A DNA stretch of 64,000 nucleotides from Frigidibacter sp. (GTDB taxonomy: Bacteria; Pseudomonadota; Alphaproteobacteria; Rhodobacterales; Rhodobacteraceae), in contig NZ_JAUYTT010000014.1 in the NCBI RefSeq assembly GCF_030695035.1, positions 214,573-278,572 of the forward strand. The letters run 5' to 3'. Below are positions 17,901 through 25,171 of this stretch, piece by piece. Below the pieces are notes generated by a model. The model ran no database searches, was not told where the DNA came from, and saw nothing but the letters and a program-made list of their open reading frames with translations. The first letter of the stretch is position 1. Each line of letters begins with the position of its first letter. Position numbers and translations under genes: made by a program.

Positions 17901-18392
17901 AACCGCGAGGGGCGCGAACGGCTGCTGACCGCCTTCGAGCAGGTGAATGACAGTTTCCGCACCCTGTTCACCCACCTCTTCGGCGGCGGCGAGGCCAAGC
18001 TGGTGCTGGTCGAATCCGATGACCCGCTGGATGCGGGGCTGGAGATCATGTGCCAGCCGCCGGGCAAGAAGCTGTCCACGCTGTCGCTGCTGTCGGGCGG
18101 CGAGCAAACGCTGACCGCGATGGCGCTGATCTTCGCGGTGTTTCTGGCCAACCCCGCGCCGATCTGCGTGCTGGACGAGGTGGATGCGCCGCTCGACGAT
18201 GCCAACGTCACCCGCTTCTGCGACCTTCTGGACGAGATGACCCGGCGCACCGAGACGCGCTTCCTGATCATCACCCACCATGCGGTGACGATGAGCCGGA
18301 TGGACCGGCTGTTCGGCGTGACGATGGCGGAACAGGGCGTCAGCCAGCTGGTCAGTGTGGACCTGAAACGGGCCGCGGCGCTGGTCGCCTAG
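14937..18392 (+). CDS. smc: chromosome segregation ATPase SMC
   Basis: An 1151-residue condensin ATPase that compacts and segregates the chromosome together with ScpA and ScpB (not in this window). The N-terminal Walker A reads GPNGCGKSN (31-39). Two very long coiled coils flank a hinge at about residues 500-650. The C-terminal half has the ABC signature LSLLSGGEQTL (about 1050), Walker B ICVLDEVDAPLDDAN and the His switch ITHHAVTM. I chose the TTG at 14937 because LRFTRLRLNGFKSF is the family N-terminus; an ATG at 14898 would add 13 residues. Neither has a strong ribosome binding site. The coding region is extremely rich in GAG/GCC repeats from the coiled coil. Confidence 0.93.
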   Translation: MRFTRLRLNGFKSFVDPTDLVIHDGLTGVVGPNGCGKSNLLEALRWVMGETRPSSMRGEGMEDVIFAGAATRSARNFAEVVLTLDNSERLAPSGFNDADTLEIVRRITRDAGSAYKVNVKDVRARDVQMLFADASTGAQSPALVRQGQIAELINARPKNRRRILEEAAGISGLYQRRHEAELRLTGAEQNLSRVGDVVEQLAAQLTTLARQARQAARYREIGEELRKAEGTLLYRRWREADQARAAAEEDLAQRVRIAAQAEAAARAAAKERQAREDALPPLREEEAIAGAVLQRLTVQRDALRDQQDRARALIETLTARLQQIDRDAEREAGLNRDAGETIDRLDWEQAQILKAAEGQDERLAEALEGAKEAAAVLADREEALSQLTEDVARLSARHQSAQRLLADARTALDRARAAAETARRAEAEASAAQDRAAEAHAEAEAAQTEAAEIAEASEEALIAAETSRAEVQTREAAARAQYSEAAGEANALRAEVAGLARLVDRESRAGTQLLDRVQVQPGYEAALGAALADDLRAPVVDAGAGSGWALLPGYDAAQALPAGAAPLAAFVTVPEALLRRIGQIGLVDRAAGAALQPALLPGQRLVSLEGDLWRWDGFRAAAEDAPSAAALRLRQLNRLVELKRDLEEVGARAEGARQAHEVLTARLAAATRADQEAREARRDADRRVAEASRAQSRAEADRSIAAGKLESARIARARHEEEAEEAQIRLEDAGAAIEDLPELETARAAVEDVKQTVEAARMMMMARRAAHDETRREGEARTRRRQEITKEISGWRLRLDTAEKRSAELAARRAETAEELDEAGAAPEEIAAKHEELSEAIEAADARRARAAEALAMAEAALRTVQGAEREAERLGSEAREGRARAEARTEAARETVAHAATRIFEETEQLPLELLDSLGADPEKMPGADVLEADVARLRRQREALGAVNLRAEEDAREVQDEHDTLAREKFDLEEAIRKLRAGIASLNREGRERLLTAFEQVNDSFRTLFTHLFGGGEAKLVLVESDDPLDAGLEIMCQPPGKKLSTLSLLSGGEQTLTAMALIFAVFLANPAPICVLDEVDAPLDDANVTRFCDLLDEMTRRTETRFLIITHHAVTMSRMDRLFGVTMAEQGVSQLVSVDLKRAAALVA

Positions 18393-18955
18393 GCCTTGTG
18401 CAGCAGGTCACCGGGGCGGACCTCGCCATCCTCCACCACCTCGCACAGCAGCCCGCGCAGGCGCAGGGCCGGGTGGCCGGGGGCGGTGATCCAGTCTTTC
18501 GCCTCGGTCCCGTAACGCACCTTCCATTTCACGCAGGCGTCGTTGAACACGTCCGAGACGCGCAGCACCGCCGACCCGGCGCGCAGCAGGCTGCCGGTGG
18601 GGATATTCGCTTCGCTGGTGTCCAGATCGGCAATCATCGTGTCGCCGGGATGCGGGGTGGCCTCGCGGTCGCGCCAGACAAGGTCCATCACCCGGATCGG
18701 CAGGATCGAGACCTGGATGCGGGGGTCGGGGCTGCCATCCTCCAGCCGCATCCAGGGGGCGACGGGCCAGCGTTCGGAGGTGCCGTCCGCATCGAGGATA
18801 CCCTGCGCCTTGGTCAGCCGCAGCATCGGCGGATGCAGGCGCTGGCCATAGCCGGGGCGGAAGCAGAGTTGCAGGATCTCGGCTTGGTCCTTGGGCGCGG
18901 CGAGGACATGCGGCAAGGCTGCGTCCAGTTCGGCGCGGGTGGCGGGCATGCTCAT
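18389..18955 (-). CDS. MOSC domain-containing protein
   Basis: A 188-residue protein with a MOSC fold (molybdenum-cofactor sulfurase C-terminal). The conserved features are the central beta-domain with ALLRVS-like strands and FNDACVKWKVRYG, where the cysteine is the conserved MOSC cysteine, and a closing PGHPALRLRGLLCEVVEDGEV-type segment. MOSC proteins bind and transfer sulfur or handle molybdenum cofactor, but this stand-alone version has no assigned substrate. Its start overlaps the end of the MltB-like gene by 4 bp, and its stop shares CTAG with the smc stop. An internal ATG two codons later is equally possible. Confidence 0.75.
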   Translation of the reverse strand: MSMPATRAELDAALPHVLAAPKDQAEILQLCFRPGYGQRLHPPMLRLTKAQGILDADGTSERWPVAPWMRLEDGSPDPRIQVSILPIRVMDLVWRDREATPHPGDTMIADLDTSEANIPTGSLLRAGSAVLRVSDVFNDACVKWKVRYGTEAKDWITAPGHPALRLRGLLCEVVEDGEVRPGDLLHKA

Positions 18956-20130
18956 AGCGCGGCCAGCAGGGCAGGGGTGGGCCAGGCATCGGCGGGCAGG
19001 CCGAGCCGGGCCTGCTCCTTCTGCACCGCAGCCCGGGTCATCGCGCCGAGGATGCCGTCGATCTTGCCGACATCATGGCCGCGGGCGGCCAGCCGTTCTT
19101 GCAACACTTTCATCTGCTCCACTGTCAGGCCCGGATCGGGATTGCCCGCGTCATAGACCGGCGCGCCCTCCAGCCGCGTGGCGAAGTAGGCGGCGGTGGT
19201 GACGTAGACGAAGCTCTGGTTCCACTCGAAATACACGCGGAAGTTCGGATAGGCCATGAAGGCAGGGCCGTGGCGCCCCATCGGCAGCAGCACCGACCCG
19301 GTCAGCCCCTCGGCCAGATCGCCGTTTCGGGCCTGCACGCCAAGCGCCGCCCACTCGGTGACGGGGAGTTCGGTGTGCAGCCCGGTGCGCGACCAGTCGA
19401 GCCCCTCTGGCACCACCACCTCCTGCAGCCAGGGCTCGCCCGGCCGCCAGCCGAGGTGCTGCAGCATCTTGCCGCCCGACATCAGCGCATCGGCGGGCGA
19501 GGTCTTCAGCCGTACATGGCCGTCGCCATCGCCATCGACGCCGTTTGTGAGGATATCGCCGGGCAGCATCTGTACCTGCCCGATCTCACCCGCCCATGCG
19601 CCTGTGCCGGTGGCCGGGTCGAAATCGCCGCGGGCGAAAAGCTCGATGGCGGCGAAGATATGGGGGCGGAACAGGTCCGGCCGCCGGCAGTCATACGCCA
19701 AGGTTACGAGAGCATTGGCGGTGTTGAAGTCGCCCTGCACCGCGCCGAAGTCGGTCTCCAGCGCCCAGAAGGCCAGCAGCACGCCGCGCGGGACGCCATA
19801 CTCCGCCTCGATCCGGGTAAAGAGCGTGTCGTATTTCGCGGCATTGGCGGTGCCGCGGGTCATGCGGTCCTGGCTGATGACGGCGCGCGAGAACTCGATG
19901 AAATCCTTGCGGAACACCCCCTGCGCGCGGTCGGCGCGGATCACGGCCGGGTCTTCGCGGACCGAGGCGAAGAAGGCATCGACCGTGGCGGCGGGCTGGC
20001 CCATCGCAATCGCCTCGGCCTTCAGTCCGGCGACGAACGCGCGGAACGGGCCGCCGCAATCTGCGAGCGCCGCGGTGGGGCCGATGGCCAGAATCGCGAT
20101 GGTCGGCAACAGGGCAGCGCGCCGGGACAT
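18952..20130 (-). CDS. lytic murein transglycosylase, MltB-like, with peptidoglycan-binding domain
   Basis: A 392-residue secreted enzyme. Residues 1-23 form a signal peptide (ALA-D) without a lipobox cysteine at the cleavage point, so it is soluble or only loosely attached. The SLT_2 catalytic domain spans about 28-320, with catalytic Glu125 in WALETDFGAVQG and the GEIGQVQMLPGD signature. The C-terminus (about 330-390) is a peptidoglycan-binding-like domain, KVLQERLAARGHDVGKIDGI. It cleaves glycan strands to 1,6-anhydroMurNAc. It is the second transglycosylase in the window and is coupled by 4-bp overlap to the MOSC gene downstream. Confidence 0.9.
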   Translation of the reverse strand: MSRRAALLPTIAILAIGPTAALADCGGPFRAFVAGLKAEAIAMGQPAATVDAFFASVREDPAVIRADRAQGVFRKDFIEFSRAVISQDRMTRGTANAAKYDTLFTRIEAEYGVPRGVLLAFWALETDFGAVQGDFNTANALVTLAYDCRRPDLFRPHIFAAIELFARGDFDPATGTGAWAGEIGQVQMLPGDILTNGVDGDGDGHVRLKTSPADALMSGGKMLQHLGWRPGEPWLQEVVVPEGLDWSRTGLHTELPVTEWAALGVQARNGDLAEGLTGSVLLPMGRHGPAFMAYPNFRVYFEWNQSFVYVTTAAYFATRLEGAPVYDAGNPDPGLTVEQMKVLQERLAARGHDVGKIDGILGAMTRAAVQKEQARLGLPADAWPTPALLAAL

Positions 20131-20329
20131 GAGGTCACTCCTTGGGCAATCTGTGGGAGTCTAGCTTCGTGACCGGGCGGGGCAACCGGCTTGCGCGGCG
20201 CTTGGGCAGAATGCTGTGGATATCGTTCATGCCGCGCTTGCGAGACCCGGCTTTATCAAAGATGAAGTTCGCATACGGAAATCGAGCGAATCTTATCGGG
20301 TGCATCGCGCGCACCCGCTGGAGCCCGTG

Positions 20330-20692
20330 ATGCATGTCCTGATCGTCGTAAGCGACCCCCAACTTGGCATGATCTGGCAGCGGCACCTGCAGGAGGTCTG
20401 CCGCAAGGTCGATCTGGTCGGCGGGCAGGACGCGGCCGTTGCCGTGCTGGAGCGCAACGATGTGCGGGTGATCGTGCTCGACCTCGGGCTGGCCGAGGGC
20501 AGCGCGATGGCGGTGGCCGATTATGCCAGCTACCGCCGCCCCGGTGCCAAGGTGGTGTCGGTCACCCGCGATGCGGTGTTCGCCGACGGGTCGATCTTTC
20601 AGCACATGCCCAATGCCTGCGCCTTCCTGCCGGCGCGGATGCCGCCCTCGGATCTGGCGGCGGTGGTGGAGCATCACGGCCGGGCGGCCTGA
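20330..20692 (+). CDS. receiver-domain-like protein, degenerate
   Basis: A 120-residue single-domain protein that looks like a CheY/receiver fold. It has an alternating beta-alpha pattern, an acidic residue after beta-1 (VVSDPQ), a candidate phospho-acceptor in VIVLDLGLAEGS (about residue 50), and VVSVTRDAVF at beta-4. The usual two acidic residues after beta-1 are reduced to one, and the beta-5 lysine is replaced (AFLPARM). There is no output domain and no kinase nearby, so it may be a phosphorylation-independent adaptor. The ATG at 20330 starts the fold directly; about 200 bp upstream is non-coding. Confidence 0.6.
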   Translation: MHVLIVVSDPQLGMIWQRHLQEVCRKVDLVGGQDAAVAVLERNDVRVIVLDLGLAEGSAMAVADYASYRRPGAKVVSVTRDAVFADGSIFQHMPNACAFLPARMPPSDLAAVVEHHGRAA

Positions 20693-20706
20693 CGCTCCAC
20701 ACCTGT

Positions 20707-21690
20707 TCAGGACAGCCGCTCGCGCCCATGCGGAGCGTCAAAGTCCAGCACCGGGTTGATCGGGATGATCCGGTTCGGATTGATGGTGTCGTGGCTGTAG
20801 TGGTAGTGGCGCACGTAATGGTCGGGCCGCACCGTCGCCGCCACGCCCGGCACCTGATAGAGGTCGCGGGTATAGGCCCAGAGGTTCGGGTAATCGATCA
20901 GCCGCCGGCGGTTGCACTTGAAATGCAGGTGATAGACCGGATCGAACCGCACCAGCGTGGTGAACAGCCGCCAATCCGCCTCGGTCAGCGTATCCCCCAG
21001 CAGATAGCGCTGGCCCGCCAGCCGGTCCTCCAGCCAGTCCAAGCTGTCGAACAGCGCGTGGACGGCCTTGTCATAGGGCCCTTGCGCCGTGGCGAAGCCG
21101 GCCTTGTAGACGCCGTTGTTCACGGTGTCATAGATCCGGGCATTCACCGCCTCAATCTCGGGGCGGAGGGGTTCGGGCCAGTAGTCATGGGTGTTGCCCG
21201 TCAGCGCGTCGAAGGCCGAGTTGAACATGCGGATGATCTCGGCGCTTTCATTCGACACGATCCTGCCCTGCGCCTTGTCCCACAGCACCGGCACGGTGAC
21301 GCGGCCGGAGATATCCGGCACGGCGCGGGTGTAGAGGTCGCGCAGGAAGGGCAGGCCGAAGAGCTGATCGCCGGTGGCGCCGGGGAAATCGGTGGAGAAA
21401 GTCCAGCCATCGTCCAGCATGTCGGGATGCACGGCCGACACGCCCACCAGCGGCTCCAGCCCCTTCAGCGCCCGGAAGATCAGCGTGCGATGCGCCCAGG
21501 GGCAGGCATAGGAGACGTAGAGGTGATAGCGCCGGGCCTCGGCGGCAAAGCCGCCCTCGCCGCTTGGCCCCGGCGCGCCATCCGCGGTGATCCAGTTGCG
21601 AAAGCCTGAGGTGGAACGCTGGAACGCGCCGCCGGTCTTGGAGGTGTCATACCACTCCGAAGACCATTTTCCGTCGATGAGTTGACCCAT
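20707..21690 (-). CDS. yqjG: glutathionyl-hydroquinone reductase (YqjG/ECM4 family)
   Basis: A 327-residue Xi-class glutathione transferase that reduces glutathionyl-hydroquinones to hydroquinones. The catalytic motif YACPWAHRT puts the cysteine at residue 63. The thioredoxin fold is followed by an all-helical domain with the family patterns NGVYKAGFAT, LTEADWRLF and the Tyr-rich C-terminus HYHYSHDTINP. The ATG at 21690 has an excellent AAGGAGG site; the open frame continues upstream but without family similarity. It is convergent with the receiver-like gene. Confidence 0.9.
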   Translation of the reverse strand: MGQLIDGKWSSEWYDTSKTGGAFQRSTSGFRNWITADGAPGPSGEGGFAAEARRYHLYVSYACPWAHRTLIFRALKGLEPLVGVSAVHPDMLDDGWTFSTDFPGATGDQLFGLPFLRDLYTRAVPDISGRVTVPVLWDKAQGRIVSNESAEIIRMFNSAFDALTGNTHDYWPEPLRPEIEAVNARIYDTVNNGVYKAGFATAQGPYDKAVHALFDSLDWLEDRLAGQRYLLGDTLTEADWRLFTTLVRFDPVYHLHFKCNRRRLIDYPNLWAYTRDLYQVPGVAATVRPDHYVRHYHYSHDTINPNRIIPINPVLDFDAPHGRERLS

Positions 21691-21894
21691 GGGATCCTCC
21701 TTGTTGCAGCCAACATAAGGGGAAACGGCGACCCTCGGAACGCCGGCCTCCGCGCAGCGCCCTTGCGTAGGCGCACAGGTTGCAGCGGGAACTTCGCTCG
21801 TGCGCACAGGCTTGTGGGTGCCCGCAACCGATCACGGCTTGGTTAACTTGATTTTTGTCGATGCTCCGTCATGCTGGCAGGCAGGGAGATGCAC

Positions 21895-22245
21895 ATGATC
21901 GAAGACCTGCCCAAAGACATCCGCGCCGGTTTGGACGAGGCGCGCCGGCGCAGCCAGAAGCGCACATCCCGGCTGCGGGTGCAGGCCGGGGACAATCTGT
22001 GGCGGGTGCTGCGGCAATGGCCCGGCGGCTTTGCGCTGGATGCGGCGCAGGTCTCGCATCTGCGCGGGCTGGTCGATCTCTACGATGGCAGCCGGCACCT
22101 GATGCAATACCTGATAGTCGCCTCGGCGGTCGAGGACGGTGAGCTGATCTGCCTGGTGAAAAGCGCCACCCCCGTCACCGACCGCGCCCCGCTGGACTTC
22201 GAGCGGGACGAGTCGGCGCCAGTGGGCTATCTGCCGCGGGCGTAG
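21895..22245 (+). CDS. conserved hypothetical protein
   Basis: A 116-residue soluble protein that I do not recognise. The N-terminal 25 residues are charged and helical (LDEARRRSQKRTSRLR). The middle, WRVLRQWPGGFALDAAQVSHLRGLV, looks like a small alpha-beta domain, and the C-terminus is acidic. There is no signal peptide and no metal-binding motif. Three in-frame ATGs occur (21871, 21889, 21895); the last is best placed relative to AGGGAG at 21883-21888. Codon usage matches the neighbours. It stands alone between divergent and convergent genes, ending in a long inverted repeat. Confidence 0.55.
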   Translation: MIEDLPKDIRAGLDEARRRSQKRTSRLRVQAGDNLWRVLRQWPGGFALDAAQVSHLRGLVDLYDGSRHLMQYLIVASAVEDGELICLVKSATPVTDRAPLDFERDESAPVGYLPRA

Positions 22246-22261
22246 GCCGCCGCGGCAGATA
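22228..22261. terminator. 12-bp inverted repeat at convergent gene ends
   Basis: TATCTGCCGCGG (22228-22239) and its exact complement (22250-22261) form a 12-bp stem with a 10-nt loop that contains the stop codon of the upstream plus-strand gene. The repeat also lies just before the stop of the minus-strand C-S lyase gene, so it can act for both transcripts. No T-run follows on either strand, so it is a stability or attenuation hairpin rather than a textbook terminator. Confidence 0.5.
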
Positions 22262-22266
22262 CCGGA

Positions 22267-23439
22267 CTATTGCAGATCGGCGAAGGCCACGCGCAGCCGT
22301 TCCACTGCTTCCTCCACCACCGCCCGCGGCGTGGCGAGGTTGAAGCGCAGGAAGCTCTCGCCGCCCTTGCCGAAGCTGCCGCCGTGGTTGACGGCGATCT
22401 TGGCGCCCTTCTCGACCCGTTCGGCAAATTCCGCGGGCGCCATCCCGGTGCCCTCGAAATCCACCCAAGCCAGATAGGTCGACTCCAGCGGCATCGAGCG
22501 CAGGCCGGGGATCGCGTTGATGGCGTCGTCAAAGAGCTTCCGGTTCCCGTCGAGATAAGCCACCACCTCATCGACCCAGGCCGCACCCTCGGGCGAATAG
22601 GCCGCAGTGATCATGTGCAGGCCAAAGCTGTTGGGCGAGATGCCAAGCGCCGCCATCCGCTTGCCGAAACTCGCGCGCAGCCCCGGATCGGGTATGATGA
22701 CATTGCCGATATGGCTGCCAGCGATGTTGAAGGTCTTGGTGCCGGCGGTCATCATCACCAGCCGGTCCAGGATCTGCGGCGCGGCGAGCGGCATGACGGT
22801 GTGCTTGGCGCCGGGGAAGACGAGGTCATGGTGGATCTCGTCCGACACAAGGATCATGTCGTGGCGCACGCAGAACTCGGCGACCGCCTGCAGCTCCTCC
22901 ACCGACCAGACCCGCCCGCCGGGGTTGTGGGGCGAACACAGGATCAGCATCTTCTCGCGCCCGGTCAGCAGCGCTTCCCAGCCGGCGAAATCCATCTGGT
23001 GGGCGCCGTCCATCACTGTCAGCGGGCATTCGGTCACCGTGCGCCCGGCGGCGGTGATCACGCGGGCAAAGGCGTGATAAACCGGCGTCATCAGCATCAC
23101 CGCATCGCCCGGCGCCGTGAAGGCATCGACGCAAAGCCCGGTGCCGTTGACCAGCCCGTGGGTGGTGAAGATCCACTCCGGTGCGACCTCCCAGCCATGC
23201 CGGTTGGCCATCCACCACTGGATCGCGGCCAGATAGGCGCTGTCATCGCCGAAATAGCCATAGACCCCATGCGCGGCCATCCGCTCCACCGCGTCCTGCA
23301 CCACCTGCGGGGGGCGGAAATCCATGTCGGCGACCCACATGGCGATTCCGTCCTCGGCGGGCACGCCATAGATCGGCTGCATCATGTCCCATTTTGCACA
23401 ATGGGTGCCGCGGCGCTCGATGATCTCGTCAAAGCTCAT
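22267..23439 (-). CDS. patB: PatB/MalY-type PLP-dependent C-S lyase
   Basis: A 390-residue class I/II aminotransferase-fold enzyme of the MalY/PatB group, which cleave cystathionine or other S-substituted cysteines to pyruvate, ammonia and a thiol. Typical are the start CAKWDMM, the segment WVADMDFRPP, CSPHNPGGRVW, SDEIHHDLVFPG and the PLP lysine in TAGTKTFNIAG (Lys235). The ATG at 23439 has AAAGGA as binding site. It lies alone. Cystathionine beta-lyase in methionine synthesis is the likeliest role, but an aminotransferase reaction cannot be excluded. Confidence 0.85.
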   Translation of the reverse strand: MSFDEIIERRGTHCAKWDMMQPIYGVPAEDGIAMWVADMDFRPPQVVQDAVERMAAHGVYGYFGDDSAYLAAIQWWMANRHGWEVAPEWIFTTHGLVNGTGLCVDAFTAPGDAVMLMTPVYHAFARVITAAGRTVTECPLTVMDGAHQMDFAGWEALLTGREKMLILCSPHNPGGRVWSVEELQAVAEFCVRHDMILVSDEIHHDLVFPGAKHTVMPLAAPQILDRLVMMTAGTKTFNIAGSHIGNVIIPDPGLRASFGKRMAALGISPNSFGLHMITAAYSPEGAAWVDEVVAYLDGNRKLFDDAINAIPGLRSMPLESTYLAWVDFEGTGMAPAEFAERVEKGAKIAVNHGGSFGKGGESFLRFNLATPRAVVEEAVERLRVAFADLQ

Positions 23440-23633
23440 GGGAAGTCCTTTGGGGAAGTTGTTCGTTCTGGTTAGCGTGAGGGATTTGGGAAGTCATCCT
23501 GATCTGGAGTAGTATTCCGCGCCACTGTCCGCGAAATGCCCATTCCTGCGGAATTTCGGATCTCCACGACTACCTCTTGGGCGCGGACGTGCTCCCCGTT
23601 GCGAAACGTCGCGCCATCGCCTAAATCCGGGCA

Positions 23634-24155
23634 ATGACCCTGCGCCATATCCTGATCCATCCCGATCCTCGCCTCAAGAAGGTCTGCGACCCCGTGGCGC
23701 AGATCGATGACGAATTGCGCGCGCTCGCGGATGACATGCTCGCCACGATGTATGACGCGCCGGGCGTCGGTCTTGCCGCGCCGCAGGTCGGCGTGACGCG
23801 CCGGGTGCTGGTGATGGACTGCGTCAAGGACCTCAAGGCGCAGCCGCGCCCGATGGTGCTGATCAACCCCGAGGTCACCTGGACCTCGGCCGAGACCAGC
23901 ACCTATGAGGAGGGCTGCCTGTCGATCCCCGAGCAATATGCCGATGTGACTCGCCCCGCCGAGGTGCGCGTGCGCTGGCTGGGGCTGGATGGCAAGCTGC
24001 ATGAGGAAGGGTTCGAGGGCCTGTGGTCCACCTGCGTGCAGCACGAGATCGACCACCTGAACGGCAAGCTGTTCATCGATTACCTGGGCCCGCTGAAGCG
24101 GCAGATGATCACCCGCAAGATGGAAAAGCTGAAGCGCGAGATGGCCCGCGCATGA
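23634..24155 (+). CDS. def: peptide deformylase (first copy)
   Basis: A 173-residue metalloenzyme that removes the formyl group from nascent N-formylmethionine. All three motifs are intact: GVGLAAPQ (44-51), EGCLSIP with metal ligand Cys95, and QHEIDH with ligands His137 and His141 and catalytic Glu138. The start at 23634 gives the normal N-terminus (HILIHPDPRLKKVC). It is the first of three tandem deformylase-like genes followed by fmt, and is most likely the housekeeping enzyme. Confidence 0.95.
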   Translation: MTLRHILIHPDPRLKKVCDPVAQIDDELRALADDMLATMYDAPGVGLAAPQVGVTRRVLVMDCVKDLKAQPRPMVLINPEVTWTSAETSTYEEGCLSIPEQYADVTRPAEVRVRWLGLDGKLHEEGFEGLWSTCVQHEIDHLNGKLFIDYLGPLKRQMITRKMEKLKREMARA

Positions 24156-24165
24156 AAGGCGCGGC

Positions 24166-24672
24166 ATGAGCGTCCTGCCCATCGTGATCTGGCCGGATCG
24201 GCGGCTGAGCGAGCCGGCCGGCGCGGTCGCGGTGTTCGACGCCAGCCTGCGCCATCTGGCCGAGGATATGCTGGACACGATGTATGCCGCGCCGGGCCGC
24301 GGGCTGGCCGGCCCGCAGGTCGGGGCGATGCTGCGGATCTTCGTCATGGACTGCCACTGGAAGGACGGCACCGCCGACCCGCGGGTGTTCGTGAACCCCG
24401 AGATCGTGACGTCCGAGGGCGAAGCCACCCGCGATGAGGGCTGCCTGTCGGTGCCCGGCCTGCTGGTGCCGGTGACGCGGCCCGCCAAACTGCGCCTGCG
24501 CTGGCAGGGGCTGGATGGGACGTATTCGATGGGTGATTTCGAGGGCTTCGAGGCAACGTGCATTCAGCATGAACGCGACCATCTGGACGGGATCCTGCAT
24601 ATCGACCGCACCACGGACGAGATCCGCACCATCCTTGCCCCTGACTTGGCCGCTTTGGAGGCGCAGAAATGA
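24166..24672 (+). CDS. peptide deformylase (second copy)
   Basis: A 168-residue paralogue starting 10 bp after the first copy. Motif 1 is altered to GRGLAGPQ but keeps the glutamine; motif 2 EGCLSVPG keeps Cys93; and motif 3 QHERDH keeps His135, Glu136 and His139, so it should be catalytically active. It overlaps the third copy by 4 bp (ATGA). Paralogous deformylases with altered S1' pockets are known, so a different specificity or inhibitor response is possible but untested here. Confidence 0.9.
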   Translation: MSVLPIVIWPDRRLSEPAGAVAVFDASLRHLAEDMLDTMYAAPGRGLAGPQVGAMLRIFVMDCHWKDGTADPRVFVNPEIVTSEGEATRDEGCLSVPGLLVPVTRPAKLRLRWQGLDGTYSMGDFEGFEATCIQHERDHLDGILHIDRTTDEIRTILAPDLAALEAQK

Positions 24673-25169
24673 GTGTCCGTGCCTTCGTGCCCTATCCCGA
24701 CAAGCGGCTGCGCACCCCGGCAGAGCCGGTGCTGGCGATCAATGAAACCGTCCGCATGATCTGGGACGACATGGTCGAGACGATGGATGCGATGCCGGGC
24801 GTTGGCCTTGCTGCGCCGCAGATCGGCATCATGATGCGGCTGGCGGTCGTCGATGCCTCGGACAAGCGCGGGCAGGCGGTGCGGATGGCTAACCCCGAGG
24901 TGCTGCACGCCTCGGTCCAGATGCGCCGGCATGAAGAGGCGAGCCCGAACCTGCCCGGCATCTCGGCGATCATCGAGCGACCGCGGGCGGTGACGGTGCG
25001 GTTCCTGAACGAGGCGGGTGAGATCGAGGAGCGTGATTTCGTGGCGCTCTGGGCGACCTCGGTGCAGCACCAGATCGACCATCTGAACGGCAAGGTCTTT
25101 GTCGATCACCTCAGCCCGCTGCGCCGCAAGATGCTGGTGGCGAAGCTCGGCAAGCAGCGGAGGGACTAG
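24669..25169 (+). CDS. peptide deformylase-like protein, active site degenerate
   Basis: A 166-residue paralogue with a well-kept fold and motif 1 (GVGLAAPQ, 43-50). The EGCLS motif has become EEASPN, replacing the metal-ligand cysteine by Ser92. The HExxH motif has become HQIDH (134-138), replacing the catalytic glutamate by Gln135. Both metal-binding histidines remain. It is full length with normal codon usage and 4-bp coupling to the second copy, so it is a maintained protein rather than a decaying pseudogene. It may be a ribosome-tunnel or formyl-Met-binding factor, or an enzyme with different chemistry; both are inference. Confidence 0.85.
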   Translation: MSVRAFVPYPDKRLRTPAEPVLAINETVRMIWDDMVETMDAMPGVGLAAPQIGIMMRLAVVDASDKRGQAVRMANPEVLHASVQMRRHEEASPNLPGISAIIERPRAVTVRFLNEAGEIEERDFVALWATSVQHQIDHLNGKVFVDHLSPLRRKMLVAKLGKQRRD

Positions 25170-25171
25170 CC

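Noticed and set aside
14361..18281. A 1306-codon open frame on the minus strand running through smc
   Set aside because: Its body is antisense to the smc coiled coil, where biased GC-rich codons keep other frames open; only the last 150 codons (GNAT) have family motifs and a ribosome site.
24669..25169. Third deformylase as a pseudogene
   Set aside because: Full length, no frameshift or internal stop, normal codon use and translational coupling; only active-site residues differ.
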